Below, piece by piece: positions 10,802-21,055 of a DNA stretch of 64,000 nucleotides. How positions within the stretch are numbered: the first letter of the stretch is position 1; each line of letters begins with the position of its first letter. The DNA comes from Syncephalastrum monosporum B8922 (lineage: Eukaryota > Mucoromycota > Mucoromycetes > Mucorales > Syncephalastraceae), in assembly GCA_000697355.1 (NCBI GenBank), contig JNEN01001243.1, positions 1 through 64,000 on the forward strand. The letters run 5' to 3'. The translations under genes were made by a program, and so were the position numbers. The notes under the pieces were generated by a model that made no database searches, was not told the DNA's origin, and saw nothing but the letters and a program-made list of their open reading frames with translations.

Positions 10802-11263
10802 ATGGGCGAAGAGCGCAATGAGTATGCTGAAATCATCCACTGTGACCTGCACCGTACTTTTTACGATTATGAGCATTTCAGCCTACACTACGACAACAAC
10901 AACAACCATGCGGATGTTCCAGGGGTCTTGCCGGTGAACATGCAGGATTACGGCGTATCCTGCTCGCCTTTAGCTTATACGCACCTCAGATCGACTACTG
11001 TCAATCCTTGAATTACTTGGGCGGCTTTATATATATATATATATATATATTACCAGAAAATATTGTATCTTTAAATATAGATTATTATTATTATTTTACT
11101 TTTCGTCAAGGACGAGGAATCAGCGTTTTGGATGCTGATCGCTACCGTGCACGACTACTTTCCTTCCACTATATACGACGTCACCATGGAGGGTGCGCAT
11201 ATCGACCAAATGGTACTCATGATGATGGTCTACGAAGGACTTATCTATTGGCTATCTCCATAG
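10802..11263 (+). pseudogene. TBC-domain Rab GAP fragment (pseudogene)
   Basis: Three consecutive pieces of a TBC (Rab-GTPase-activating) domain occur in order but in different frames. From 10802, NEYAEIIHCDLHRTF matches the TBC R-finger segment (IERDLHRTFP in the family, with the catalytic Arg conserved). At 10948 another frame gives LRRILLAFSLYAPQIDYCQS, equivalent to the Q-finger segment (VGYCQGMN). At 11111, after a TA repeat and a possible short intron, DEESAFWMLIATVHD continues to DQMVLMMMVYE, then stops at 11261. The frame change between the first two pieces leaves only about 20 bp, too short for a normal intron. N- and C-terminal parts of the domain are missing. It is best read as a degraded fragment; a functional gene is unlikely. 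Confidence 0.7.
11026..11050. repeat. TA microsatellite within TBC pseudogene
   Basis: A TA dinucleotide run interrupts the TBC-like coding remnant between its YCQS and DEESAFW segments. Confidence 0.6.
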
Positions 11264-12610
11264 ACGAACATCGCTACTGGTATGGAACTCTGAAATTATC
11301 TCAGGACAAGAGCTTTAGAATGAGCATAGTTCAAAGATACCAAATTAGATAAATGTGTTGCAGACATCAGGGATCCAGTGGATAACTGCTGTAGAACAAA
11401 CATCCCAGGCTTCCTCGAGCACTTTTCAATTCTCTCTTGGCCCTTTCTGCCATCTTTTCCACTTTATTTACATCCACATTCCCAGTTTATTTTTCGAACA
11501 CTTTCAACTGTATACCATTAGCTCTAATGCATATTCTTTGCGCTCTATCGTGTCTTTACTTTTGTGTTTGGGGTGAGGTACCTATAAAACAATTTCAAAC
11601 GGGCCAGCAAACGCAGAAAAATTACCAATTAGATCATCTTTCGGATCTCCAGGTATATTTATATTCTGTCATACCAATCATGCGAACCGTGACTCTTGCT
11701 TAACTAATGCCTATCCTACCCTCATGTTGACCTTGCCTCATGTAATCGAGATGCAAGACAAGTGAAAATTCTTCAAACATGTATCTCACAAATGCCTAAT
11801 AGTAATGGCTTAATTGAAAAACCCCTCGAATAAGTCCCTGTTGGTTGACCTCGTTACAAGGAGGATAACTTGCGTGGAAGGCCCGGTACTTTGCGTATAT
11901 TGAGACGGAGGCGTAGAAAGAGAGCTGAAGAAAGAAAGAAAGAACATAGGCAAGTTTTACTTGTTGTCTTTTTGTGAATAAGCCAGTCTTATTAAACTAT
12001 ATTCTCTCCCTCACTCATCACTTTTACTTCTCGAACTGTCTTGGTCTGCTTTTTCTATCAAGTGTATGAAACTTCAACGCTGTTTCAGAGTCCCCATCTG
12101 ATATGAATTTAGCTCCTTCCTTTATATATATATAGTCACTGGCAATGAACGTTGCGATAGTGTGGTTTGACTCTCTGTGTTAACATTGCATGGTTTTCTT
12201 TACTGCCGATATAAACATCAAATGTGCTAAAATAAAGGAACATCATGCGTCTATTCGTATAATATGAACGAGCGCTCACGAACCCGTTGCTATGTGACAT
12301 ATGGGCTAGGAGGTAAGTGTAAAAATTCAGCATTTACTGCACATATGGACTTTTTCAAGGTAAAGAAAAGAAAGATGAGCCAAATTGACTGTAGAAGAGA
12401 TCTTGGTGCAGCGAGTTCAGGACTCTTGTGAGTTGTATATGCGGGAAGATTATAAGCCAATGGGAGAGGTGGATCTGTAAGTGTGACTCAAGCCACGGCA
12501 AGGTCGCACAGGGCCTGTCAATTGGGAGTCATTTGATTTTATCCATCTCCTCTACTCTACTCTACCCTCTCTCCCTCTCTCTCTTTTTTTCTTTCCTATC
12601 TATTCTCATC
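11264..12610. other. intergenic, promoter of THR1 at right end
   Basis: No gene is recognised in about 1.3 kb. A CT-rich tract at about 12546-12600 runs up to the homoserine kinase start, resembling the pyrimidine leader seen upstream of other genes in the window. Confidence 0.5.
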
Positions 12611-13815
12611 ATGCCAGCGGTGGATGCAGCACGTTCGTTCCGCATCAGCGCACCCTGCTCGTCGGCCAACATTGGCCCCGGGTTTGATGTACTCGGCATG
12701 TCGTTGTCGCTGTACTTGACGTTAGACGTGTGGATCAACACACCAGAGACAAAAGAGGCGTTTGAAATGACCTATTCGGGCGAAGGGGCCAAGGATGTTC
12801 CACTTACTCCAGAGCACAACTTGATTACCAAGACCGCTCTCTACGTCCTTTCCGCGAATGGGATCAATCAGCTGCCTCACAACCTCAAGATTCACGTTCA
12901 CAATCCCATTCCGCTCGGCCGCGGCCTCGGTTCTTCCGGCGCGGCCGTGGTTGCTGGCGTCTTGCTCGGTGATGCGCTCGGCCAGCTGAACCTGGACAAG
13001 AACAGACTGCTGGACTACTGTCTGATGATCGAGCGCCACCCTGACAACGTCGCGGCTGCCTTGATGGGCGGCTTTGTCGCGTCCTATCTGCGTGAATTGG
13101 ATCCGGAGGACACCGATGGCGTGCCGGCCTCGGAGTCCCTGCTGGACATCGTCCCTTCGCCCAACATGCCCCAGCCGCCGAATGGCATTGCGCACTGCCT
13201 GCAGCTATCCTGGGCCGAGCCCATCAAGTGCATTGCCATCATTCCCAAGTTTGAGGTCGCCACCGCCAAGGCCCGTGCGGTCTTGCCTACCCATTACGAA
13301 CGCCATGATGTGGTGAGTTACCTATAGAGAAATGAAATGAAGCTGGACCTTGGGTGGGGGGGGGAGGGCATCACTCGGCTCAGTTATGCTCAATGATCGT
13401 GTTTCTTGTAGATCTACAACTTCCAGCGTCTGGCTGTGCTCACCACCGCCCTGGGTCAGAACCCACCTGATGCGGATCTGATCTACAATGCAGTCCAGGA
13501 CCGCGTCCACCAGCCCTACCGCAAGACGCTCGTAAGTGTGAATAGCATGGCATGTGCCGTTCCTTGACCTCATCTCTTTTTCTCGTAAAGATCCCTGGTC
13601 TGCCCGAGATCTTGTCGACCATCACCCCCAACAAATACGACGGTCTGCTCGGCATCTTCCTGTCCGGCGCCGGTCCGACCATCCTCGCTCTGGCGACGCA
13701 CAACTTTGAGGCCATTGCCGAGGCAGCCCAGGCTGTCTTCAAGGCCAACAACATTGACAGCTCCTACCAGGTGCTCACGGTCGTCCATGATGGCGCAACC
13801 CGTAAGGACCTCTAG
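12611..13815 (+). CDS. THR1: homoserine kinase
   Basis: Three exons (12611-13312, 13412-13531, 13591-13815) give 348 residues. The enzyme phosphorylates homoserine with ATP to O-phosphohomoserine, the penultimate step to threonine, in the cytosol. It is a GHMP kinase: motif 1 near residues 15-25 (SSANIGPGFDVLG), the glycine/serine-rich ATP loop near 100 (PLGRGLGSSGAA), and the C-terminal GHMP motif (FLSGAGPTILAL) in exon 3. A longer open frame extends upstream to 12428, but the ATG at 12611 directly follows the CT tract and begins the conserved domain. Both introns have GTGAGT or GTAAGT donors and the phases join cleanly. Length is normal for the family. Confidence 0.95.
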
Positions 13816-14024
13816 ATATATCATGCTGGTTTAAGAAGCCCAGATAAAAGAAAAAGATGAAATAGCGGTACAGAGACATTGTTCTTGTTGAGATGAATAT
13901 CACTGTGCTTTCATTGGGATGGGATTGGAAGCTAATTGTACACACATACACACACACGTGGAGATAATAGATGGCAGCGAGATAGAGATAAAGAGTGATG
14001 CAAGAGGCAAGCGATGAAGGAAGA

Positions 14025-14882
14025 TTAGGCAGACTTTGGGCGTTGCTGGTGCCGGTGGTTGAGGAGTTTTGTCATGGATGCATAGCCAAACAAGGCGGTG
14101 CTGAGGGTCCAGCGAAAGACATTGGATGGGCTGTAACAGCCGCGGTGGAGGCAGATACGCAAGGCGACCACCGCTTCTGAGATATGGGCCGTGCACGCGC
14201 CGTACCAAATGTAGCGGATGGTCTGTTGGCCCAAGCTGTTCCGCAACGCCAAAAGGAACGAAGGCAGGGTAGCGTTGTCTGCGTAGGCAAGCAACGCAGT
14301 GGTGCCCATGCCAGCCGCAATGGCCACCTGCCAACCGACGTCGGCTGCGATAAACTGATCATCGATATGTTCTTCGTAAAGCGTCGCGGGTCCGGATGCC
14401 TGGGCATAAAGCGCCTTGGCAATGGCCTTGAGCGGGGGTGGCCCTGTCAATGAGCTTGGCTATTTGACATAGATATAAATGAGTAAGAATAGGACAGGCC
14501 CGTGCTCGTGTATTTACCAGGCCAAGTGCGGTTTCGGCTTCTTTGGCCATGGCTTCTAAGGTGGGGCGTATCTCTTCCCGTTTGGACAGCGGCTCTTTGA
14601 AGGCAATGAACGCCACGTCTTTTTGGCCATCGAGCGTGTACTCGACTTCAAACCCACGCGCATTCAGGCTTTTGAAGGTGGCCTCGGTCGCATTGTCCTT
14701 GCCAGCAAAGTACCGGACATAGGCAAGGTTGGTGGCTATGCAAGTTTATTATCAATGACAGTTAAAAAAAAGACACAACAAAGATATGAATATCATGCTT
14801 GTAGTATATGCACACCTGAATGGACACTCATGTAGGCGGAAATGGGCGCACTGTGGGGTGCAATCGGGTCATTCGTGGGCAT
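14025..14882 (-). CDS. DUF2470 plus TMEM254-like (DUF4499) membrane protein
   Basis: Three exons on the minus strand (14882-14816, 14735-14518, 14459-14025) encode 239 residues. The first half resembles the DUF2470 domain found at the C terminus of heme-degrading HugZ-type proteins and in fungal membrane proteins (HSATNLAYVRYFAG, then GFEVEYTLDG and a helical EEIRPTLEAMAKEAE segment). The second half is hydrophobic, with about three membrane segments, and ends in a TMEM254/DUF4499-like motif (CTAHISEAVVALRICLHRG followed by FRWTLSTALFGYASMTKLL and a basic tail). The function is unknown; a membrane-linked heme or redox role is a guess from DUF2470 only. The gene lies tail-to-tail with THR1 (209 bp apart) and 124 bp downstream of the next minus-strand gene. 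Confidence 0.75.
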
Positions 14883-15006
14883 GACAGCTCGAAACGATAG
14901 CAATAAAAAAAAAACGAGGGAAGAGAGAGAAGCGAAGGAAGAAAAATCTGAACAAAGAAAAAGAAAAAGGAAGAAAAAAAGGGTTGGGATATTCTACTAT
15001 GGTGAA

Positions 15007-15438
15007 CTACGGCTGCTCTGGCTGCTGTCCCTCGCGCTTTTCTTTTTGACGAATCAATTCGTCTTCTCGCACTACCACATTTATGCATAAATATTCTATG
15101 CCGTGCATTCCCCTCGTCCTCTCTAATTGATCAGACTTACGCTTGCAAGCGGCTTTGATCGCATTCTTATCGTGCGCTAGAAAAAACAGGTTGGACGACG
15201 GTACTTGACGCTCATACACAGTCTATGCCATGATGTGTAAGAAGAATATTCGCCATATTATATACATATAATAAATGTATATATGTATATTGTATATATA
15301 AGCTTACGGCGGAAGGTTTCAAAGAAGACAGCTCGGCTGAGATGACTTTTGCTTCCTCCAACTAATCCTCAGTTTAGTCCAAGTCCTGTTGATTCACCCG
15401 GGTCGACCTGCCTCTCGTGCAAAACGATCTTGGTTCAT
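15007..15438 (-). CDS. ASDURF-like prefoldin-like PAQosome subunit
   Basis: A four-exon mini-gene on the minus strand (15438-15408, 15336-15308, 15222-15141, 15071-15007) encodes 68 residues. All three introns are GT-AG and the phases sum exactly. The core, AELSSLKPSA-TVYERQ then SSNLFFLAHDKNAIKAACK, matches the conserved ELSxLK...VYxRQ..SNxFFLAD signature of ASDURF, the prefoldin-like polypeptide encoded by the upstream ORF of ASNSD1 in vertebrates and identified as a subunit of the PAQosome (R2TP/URI1 chaperone complex). The remainder is a charged helix ending QQPEQP. Here it stands alone, not upstream of an asparagine-synthetase-like gene. Homology is inferred by eye; the splice model for the first 10 residues is the least certain part. 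Confidence 0.7.
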
Positions 15439-15956
15439 TGCAGAGCAAAACACGAAAAAGAGAGAGCAAGCAAAGCCACTGACGGATAGGGTTGACTTAT
15501 AAAAAGAGAGTTTGTATACAGTATGAGTATGAAACGCTATTCTTTTTTCCCACCCAATAGTGTACAATCTGAGGGGAAGCCAAAAGGGAAGAAAAGGTAA
15601 AGAGAAGCAGAAAAAAGAAAGACGACAGGCAGGGGAAACGGGTTAAGAGGAACAAAACAAAATGAAGAAAGGAAATCGGGCTTCTGGCATGGATGGGAGG
15701 GAGGTGAGTTCTACACAAGTAAGCCTCAAACACATTGGAAGAATAAGGGGGAAGAAGAAGAAGAAGGGGGCGGGGCTGAACAAAGCAAGCAAGAGACGAA
15801 CAAAGGAGAGAGAAAGAGAAAGAGAGAGAGAGTGTGTGTGAGTGTGAGTGTGAGTGTGAGTGTGAGTGTGAGTGTGAGTGTGAGTGTGGTGTTAGACAGA
15901 GTGGGTATACCAAGTGAAAGATTGGGGAAAGAAGGGGGCGGGGGGATATCTCATAT
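15439..15956. other. spacer: 3' UTR of WHI2-like gene and ASDURF-like promoter
   Basis: Purine-rich on the plus strand with GAAGAAG and GAGAGAG runs. The long minus-strand open frame here (about 15497-16093) is low-complexity and overlaps the end of the WHI2-like gene in another frame, so it is not called. Confidence 0.5.
15830..15889. repeat. GTGAGT hexanucleotide microsatellite
   Basis: About nine near-perfect copies of GTGAGT, next to a GA-rich run, in the 3' flank of the WHI2-like gene. Confidence 0.85.
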
Positions 15957-16959
15957 TTAGACAAGAGCCAGTTCAAGCGTCCATGTCCGTCTTGCCCAGA
16001 GTCGCACGGTCTGTCCCTGGATCTCGGCCGAGTTACCGTCCCACCAGCACTTGCGCTAAAGGCCAAAACAAAATCATCAGAGACCGATCCCACAACAAAA
16101 GGAAACAGAGCAATCGATCAACACTTACAGCAGGCTTTCTCCAAAAGAGCAAGAGCTTCTGTGCGGTGGCCATGTGATTATCTGGACCGGTTGTTTTCAG
16201 CAGGACGAGGGCCATGCTGACGACGCAGGTGCGCATGGGCTCCAGCTCGCGATAACCCCACCGATCGTCACGCATGAACCCGGCGTCGCAGAGCATATCA
16301 ATCAGATGCTGCTCGGCCACGTTGTTTTCGCGCGATATGTTCTTCTGCAGCGCATCGAAGATCTGGTCGTGCTGCTTGAGGTAGCGGCCCGAAGCCAGCT
16401 TCATCTGCGCCATGTCGCCCGCCTGCGACGGGATGCAGTAGTACTCGAGCTCTTCGCGCAGGACGATGATGGGCTGTTTGGTGAGGAGCGGGTAGTAGAC
16501 GGGTGAGGTCGCCGAGGCCGCGAGCAGCTGGTGGCCCGACGCAGACTGTTCGCCGCCGCTCGACTTGAGGTGCACCTCGCGAGCGTGCTGGTAGAACCGC
16601 AGAACGTAGTCGAGGCAGTGCGGGTCAAAGTCGACGTAGTTGACCTGGTCTTCAATCCCCACCGAGTCGCGCGAGTGCTCGTAATCGTCCTCGTCGTCAT
16701 CCACAAATACGTCGTCCTGTCGCCCCAGCACCAGCCCATTGGGAAACATTGCAATCAAGAGACTCTCCGGCAGATTGACGAGGGTGTCTCGATCCAGGTC
16801 GATGCGGGTGCCGCGCAAGTCCAGCTTCAGTCGCTGCGGAATCGCATCCTCGGCATTGTCAAACCCGTCCTCGTCGGCATGCTGCTGGTAAATGAGGTCA
16901 TCTTGCCCATAATTGTTGTCTGGCTCAGGCACTTGGAGAATAGGTGATTCAGACGCCAT
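15957..16959 (-). CDS. WHI2: WHI2-like BTB/POZ stress-response protein
   Basis: Two exons (16959-16129 and 16055-15957) encode 309 residues. Whi2 proteins carry a BTB/POZ-like domain related to KCTD proteins. In yeast Whi2 works with the phosphatases Psr1/Psr2 in the general stress response and restrains TORC1 under low amino acids. Seen here: an acidic N terminus, the BTB start LDLRGTRIDLDRDTLVNLP near residue 47, LLIAMFPNGLVL, an acidic insert, YVDFDPHCLDYVLRFY, and LREELEYYCIP. The C-terminal exon supplies the family ending KPA-RKCWWDG...VRLWARRTWTLEL, which supports the intron. The start is 178 bp from the divergent HSBP1-like gene, so the two may share a promoter. Confidence 0.85.
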
Positions 16960-17137
16960 GGCGGGAATGCAAAAAGAAAGAGTTCAAGATGGACGACTTT
17001 CAAAACCCAAACAGCCCTTTCCATTACCGTATTTCATATTTCATATAGCGCCGTTTGAATTCAAAAAAAGAGCAAGCATCCACATTCGCAATAAGGGTTT
17101 TGCTTTTGTTATTGTTCTTGCCCTTCATTTGCCGAAA

Positions 17138-17600
17138 ATGACCACAAACGAGGACACCAGCAAAATCAACGCCTCACTCGACACAAACGAAGAGCTCGCC
17201 AACTATGTAAGTTTCTTGTTCGAAGGCGTACTTCTCTTGCTTACGATGCGTAGATTGATTCGGTCGTTGAAAACTTGGTATGCTTCAAGGACACACACAC
17301 ACACACATAGAGACATACACATACCCCTTAGTACCATTATCACTATTATTACTATTCTAACCTTGTCAACGACCACACCTCTCATGCATACGTTGTTATA
17401 GCAAAATAAGGTGGGCGAAGCCAGCACGCATATTAATGAGAAACGTAAGTTTGCTTTCATGCTCTATTCGTAACTGACGTGATTTCACAGTGGAGGACAT
17501 GACCACGCGTATCAGCGGCCTCGAACACTCCCTGAATGATATTCTCGAACGACTCGACAAGGCAGATCAGCAAACCACGGAGGGAAACACCACGCCATAA
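17138..17600 (+). CDS. HSBP1-like heat-shock-factor-binding protein
   Basis: Four short exons (17138-17206, 17254-17277, 17402-17444, 17491-17600) encode 81 residues. After a Thr/Asn/Asp-rich N terminus, the product is one continuous heptad helix: ELANYIDSVVENLQNKVGE, then INEKLEDMTTRISGLEHSL and NDILERL. This parallels the HSBP1 pattern (LTSVVQTLLQQMQDKFQ...RIDDMSSRIDDLEKNI). HSBP1 forms a trimeric or hexameric coiled coil that binds the HSF1 oligomerisation domain and dampens the heat-shock response; it is also linked to WASH complex assembly. All donors and acceptors are canonical and phases agree. Easily missed because no exon is longer than 110 bp. Confidence 0.8.
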
Positions 17601-17941
17601 TGTTTCCATTTATACCAGATCGCACTGATCGTCCCTGTTTCTTTTCTTTTCTTTTCTTTCCTTTTTCTTGTTCCTTTTCCTTTTTTTTCACCTTTTCTTT
17701 TTCCTTTTGCACGACTTACTTACAGTTCATCCCAAGTAATAAATACCACATGCCGATCATCACGAAAACAGAAAAATACCGTAAATGGATTACCGAATAG
17801 GGGTGGTATGTCATTATGCGTGTGAGTGTGTGTGTGTGAGTGTGTGTGTGTGTAAGGATGAAAATAAGGTAAGATAGGTATGTATAGAAAGCGAGCGAAA
17901 GAAAGAAGATAATGTGGATGGATGCATCATAGTCAATTGAC
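17601..17941. other. convergent 3' spacer with TG microsatellite
   Basis: A T/C-rich run at about 17636-17710 follows the HSBP1-like stop. A TG/GTGAG repeat lies at about 17817-17853. Nothing coding is recognised. Confidence 0.5.
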
Positions 17942-19435
17942 TCATGTACGCCGACGCGTCCAAGACCGGCGGTTGAAACGCGACGCGAGCGAGCTGGGCG
18001 ACGACGACGAGTGTCCACTACTTTTGCTCGTAATGGTCGCCGTATCATCCGCCGTGGCGCCAAACCCGACGAGATCGTCGCCAAGACATCCCTTTTCTCG
18101 TTCGAGCCCGATCGTCGACCACTCGGATCCATAATGATGGCCGGGATAGACCACAATGCGATCATCCAAGCTTCCCAGGGTCTGCCGCAGAGTGCGCTCC
18201 ATGACTTTGCGGTCGCCGCCGGGCAGGTCGGTCCGGCCACAGAGACCGCACAGCAAGGTGTCGCCTGCAATGAGGCGGCAGTCGTTGACGAGGAGGGCCT
18301 GCGAGCCGGGCGTATGGCCCGGGGTCGGTATGAATCGGATCTTGGTCTTGCCAATCTCAAGGGTCTCGGTGACTTCGGAGCGCGTGGAGACGAGGCGGTT
18401 GCCTGCGATGGTGGGGTTGGCCTGGCGAATGTAGGGTATATCTTCGGGGTGGACGTACGCCTTGATATGCGGGAGCTGCTTCAATAGCGTGGCTAATCCG
18501 CTGATCCGGATGGGCAGCGTGTCGTACGGCGAAGGCGGCGCACCACCCACATGGTCAAAGTGGTAGTGTGTCACGGCCGCAGCCACAATGTGATAGCCCT
18601 TTTCTTCTACAATGCGGATGATACCGTCCATGTCCCAGCACTAGCAAGCAAACGCGTTCAATGGATCAACAAAGACAGATGAGGAGATCCGTATGGTATT
18701 CGCTTACAGCATCGACCACGACGCAGAACTTGGTTGCTTCGTCGACGATCACGTAGATGATGTTGCGCATGACTTGAGCCAGCTCATAGATGCGGTTTTG
18801 GATCGGGTTGCGAAAGTGGCGTTCGTTTGCAATGTCGCGTCCCGGCATCAGCTGCAGCACCGCGAAACCGAGCGATCGATTGTCTTTCTCCAGCAGTGCC
18901 TTGGCAATCCGCGCGCTGATCTCGCCGTTCTCGGGATCCTATCCTAAACGCGTCAATTGGATCGGATCCACGCCAAGGGAACGAGGCCCAAGGGCCATTG
19001 CGGTCGCGTGTGCCTGTCTGTACCTTTTCCAGGGCCTGTTTGTAAAACTTGATGGCGTCATCGTATTGGTCGAGTTGCATCAACGCTTCTGCATGACGGT
19101 AGTCACCCTATACTTTATAATGAAAACCCTCCACCACTGCCATAGTACACGCCTTTTACCTTGGACCACGACGGCAGGAGCTTCATGACAAGGGAGGCGT
19201 CATCCCGTGCGGCCAGTGCTTGGCGGGCCAGCAAGAAACTGGCGCTCCGATTCGAGTGGAGCAAGGCGAGAAACTCATTCGACACTTGCTGTGCGGCATG
19301 GCACTGCTGAATGGCCTTGCTGTACTCCTGCGCAGCCTCTCGGTACTGATGCCGCTCGAAAAGCTCATTCGCCCGAACCGTAATCTTGAAGCATTTATCA
19401 TTCGGTGCCGGGGGACTAAACTCGGCTACCGCCAT
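17942..19435 (-). CDS. TPR plus metallo-beta-lactamase fusion hydrolase
   Basis: Four exons (19435-19160, 19107-19024, 18938-18708, 18640-17942) with in-phase canonical introns encode 429 residues. Residues 1-140 are TPR-like helices, including FERHQYREAAQEYSKAIQQ and MQLDQYDDAIKFYKQALEK, the second with classic TPR spacing ending in DPEN. From about 155 a metallo-beta-lactamase fold follows: YVIVDEATKFCVVVDA, the metal motif THYHFDHVGG (HxHxDH), a second His in PTPGHTPGS, Asp in LIAGDTLLCG, and His in VYPGHHYG, so all expected zinc ligands are present. The closest general type is glyoxalase II or LACTB2-like hydrolase; the substrate is unknown. The C-terminal 35 residues are Ser/Arg-rich and unconserved-looking. 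Open frames upstream of 19435 use a TTG, so the ATG there is preferred. Confidence 0.8.
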
Positions 19436-20175
19436 CCAGGGCAACTAAGGTTTAGGAAGTATAATGAAAAAGGATATGCAGAAAAGAAAAGAAAGGATGG
19501 TCCGGGGGAGTCCCCTACGACCATTTTTTCTTCTTTTTTTACCATATATGGCCCCCGTCCCACCTGCAAATGGTGTGCGTGTGTGTGTGCGCTTCAAGAA
19601 TGTAAATGATTGATCGCCCGCAAAAACTTGGGAAACGTCGAAAAGGGTGACATGCTTCTGATATCATTCCATTTCATTTCTGTACACCTCTATCTCTTCC
19701 TATCTCCATGTTTTCTAGACCCTTGTCGTATCCTGATCTTACGGTCTCTCACGCTGTCAGGCATATTCCAGAATGGCTTATTTACGCACTGAGGTGATAT
19801 TATCCTAATTGAAGCACATAATTGCTGAACGGGCGCATGCGGTGCATACCAATTTCGAGCGGAGCCGAAATAAGTTACTGGTCCGAGACGACCTGAAGCT
19901 GGGATGATGGCTGTCGTTCTACAAATCATGATCTGCATACTGCACACCAGACTATAGAGCGTCCGCATGGACACAATAAGACAGGTACAGTTTACACGTG
20001 ATTCTGAGTGGCTATACAAGCCAATACGGCTGGGACAAGTCCGTCACCCACCTGCCACTATGCAAACTGGATTCTGTGTGGTAGACCACGTGCCCTTATA
20101 CAGTACATAGATAAACCCTTCAGTAGGGTGCTTCAAAACCGACATTCTTTCTTTTTCCTCGTAAAAAATTTACCC
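19436..20175. other. intergenic, promoter region
   Basis: About 740 bp between a divergently oriented pair. Includes GT-rich sequence near 19572-19590. Nothing coding is recognised. Confidence 0.4.
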
Positions 20176-20667
20176 ATGCCGTATCGCAACTGGCATCAAC
20201 GTGCGGACATGGCCTCCGCCCTGCGCTGGTACAGAGTCGAGGACATTATCGTGCATGTCCACTTACTTCGCGGCTGGATCATGAATGCCGACGTTCAACA
20301 GCAAACACCGCCCGGACTGAATCCTTCGCCACCTGTATGTCGACTCAGGCGGTTTCCCGAATATGCCCATGTTTGTGAAGCCATCGGAGGCTGGGGTCTG
20401 CGCCTGGACCGACTCGCGTTAAGTCTGTTGCTCCTCCATGAGCCTGCCCGTTTAGAGCGGGCGTATCCCCATACCACCACGCCGGGCGAGGCCGAAATCG
20501 CGGTGCTGGATATGATTGATGATATCTTGAGAGCAGTTGAGACGTACGAGGACGTGTTTACGCGCGAGTCCTTTGAGAATCGGTATGACCTGCAGTGGCA
20601 TGCGGATCCCGCGCCTGAGCCCTTTGAGAAGCCCATCAAGACCAGCAACAATATCACTGCGAATTAG
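20176..20667 (+). CDS. hypothetical protein
   Basis: Single-exon frame of 163 residues from the ATG at 20176; a longer upstream extension to 20008 looks non-coding. A T-rich/CTTTTTCC tract precedes the ATG as in other genes of the window. The product is mostly helical, with a Trp/Arg-rich N terminus (YRNWHQRADMASALRWYRVE), a central Pro-rich turn, and an acidic helix (GEAEIAVLDMIDDILRAVE). No domain, signal peptide or membrane segment is recognised. Codon use (many GC-ending codons) supports a real gene. Confidence 0.5.
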   Translation: MPYRNWHQRADMASALRWYRVEDIIVHVHLLRGWIMNADVQQQTPPGLNPSPPVCRLRRFPEYAHVCEAIGGWGLRLDRLALSLLLLHEPARLERAYPHTTTPGEAEIAVLDMIDDILRAVETYEDVFTRESFENRYDLQWHADPAPEPFEKPIKTSNNITAN

Positions 20668-21055
20668 TGAGAGAGAAAGACCTTGTTTTGTACTGTAGTA
20701 TGACTATCCCCTATCCTTTATCAATGGTATCATATCGATAATATACATGGCGAAACCATTCGCGCACTTATGATAGCTAGAGTACTGATCTGTCTGAGAC
20801 AAGAATGCAAATGGACGGGTTCATACGCGTTACATCAAATTAAAACTGGATATCAACCTGTCCCATTGTTGACTAAATGCAACCCAGCATGTGGGTGCAT
20901 GATTTTCGACGGGTCTCATCAGCGCCAGGAGTTGTCCGCTGATATGGCATTCGAGACGCACACTCTCTGTCAAAGGTGGCCTCACGCTCGGCGATGGCCA
21001 GCCCAATCTTCTCAGTTTTTAAAGTGCGGATCTACTGCTTCACCAAAAAAAAAAG
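20668..21055. other. intergenic, nothing recognised
   Basis: About 390 bp; an AT-rich stretch immediately downstream of the hypothetical gene, then unremarkable sequence. Confidence 0.4.

Noticed and set aside
15497..16093. 198-codon minus-strand frame with SHSHSH repeats
   Set aside because: It translates a GTGAGT microsatellite and purine tracts in the WHI2 3' flank and overlaps the real last WHI2 exon in another frame.
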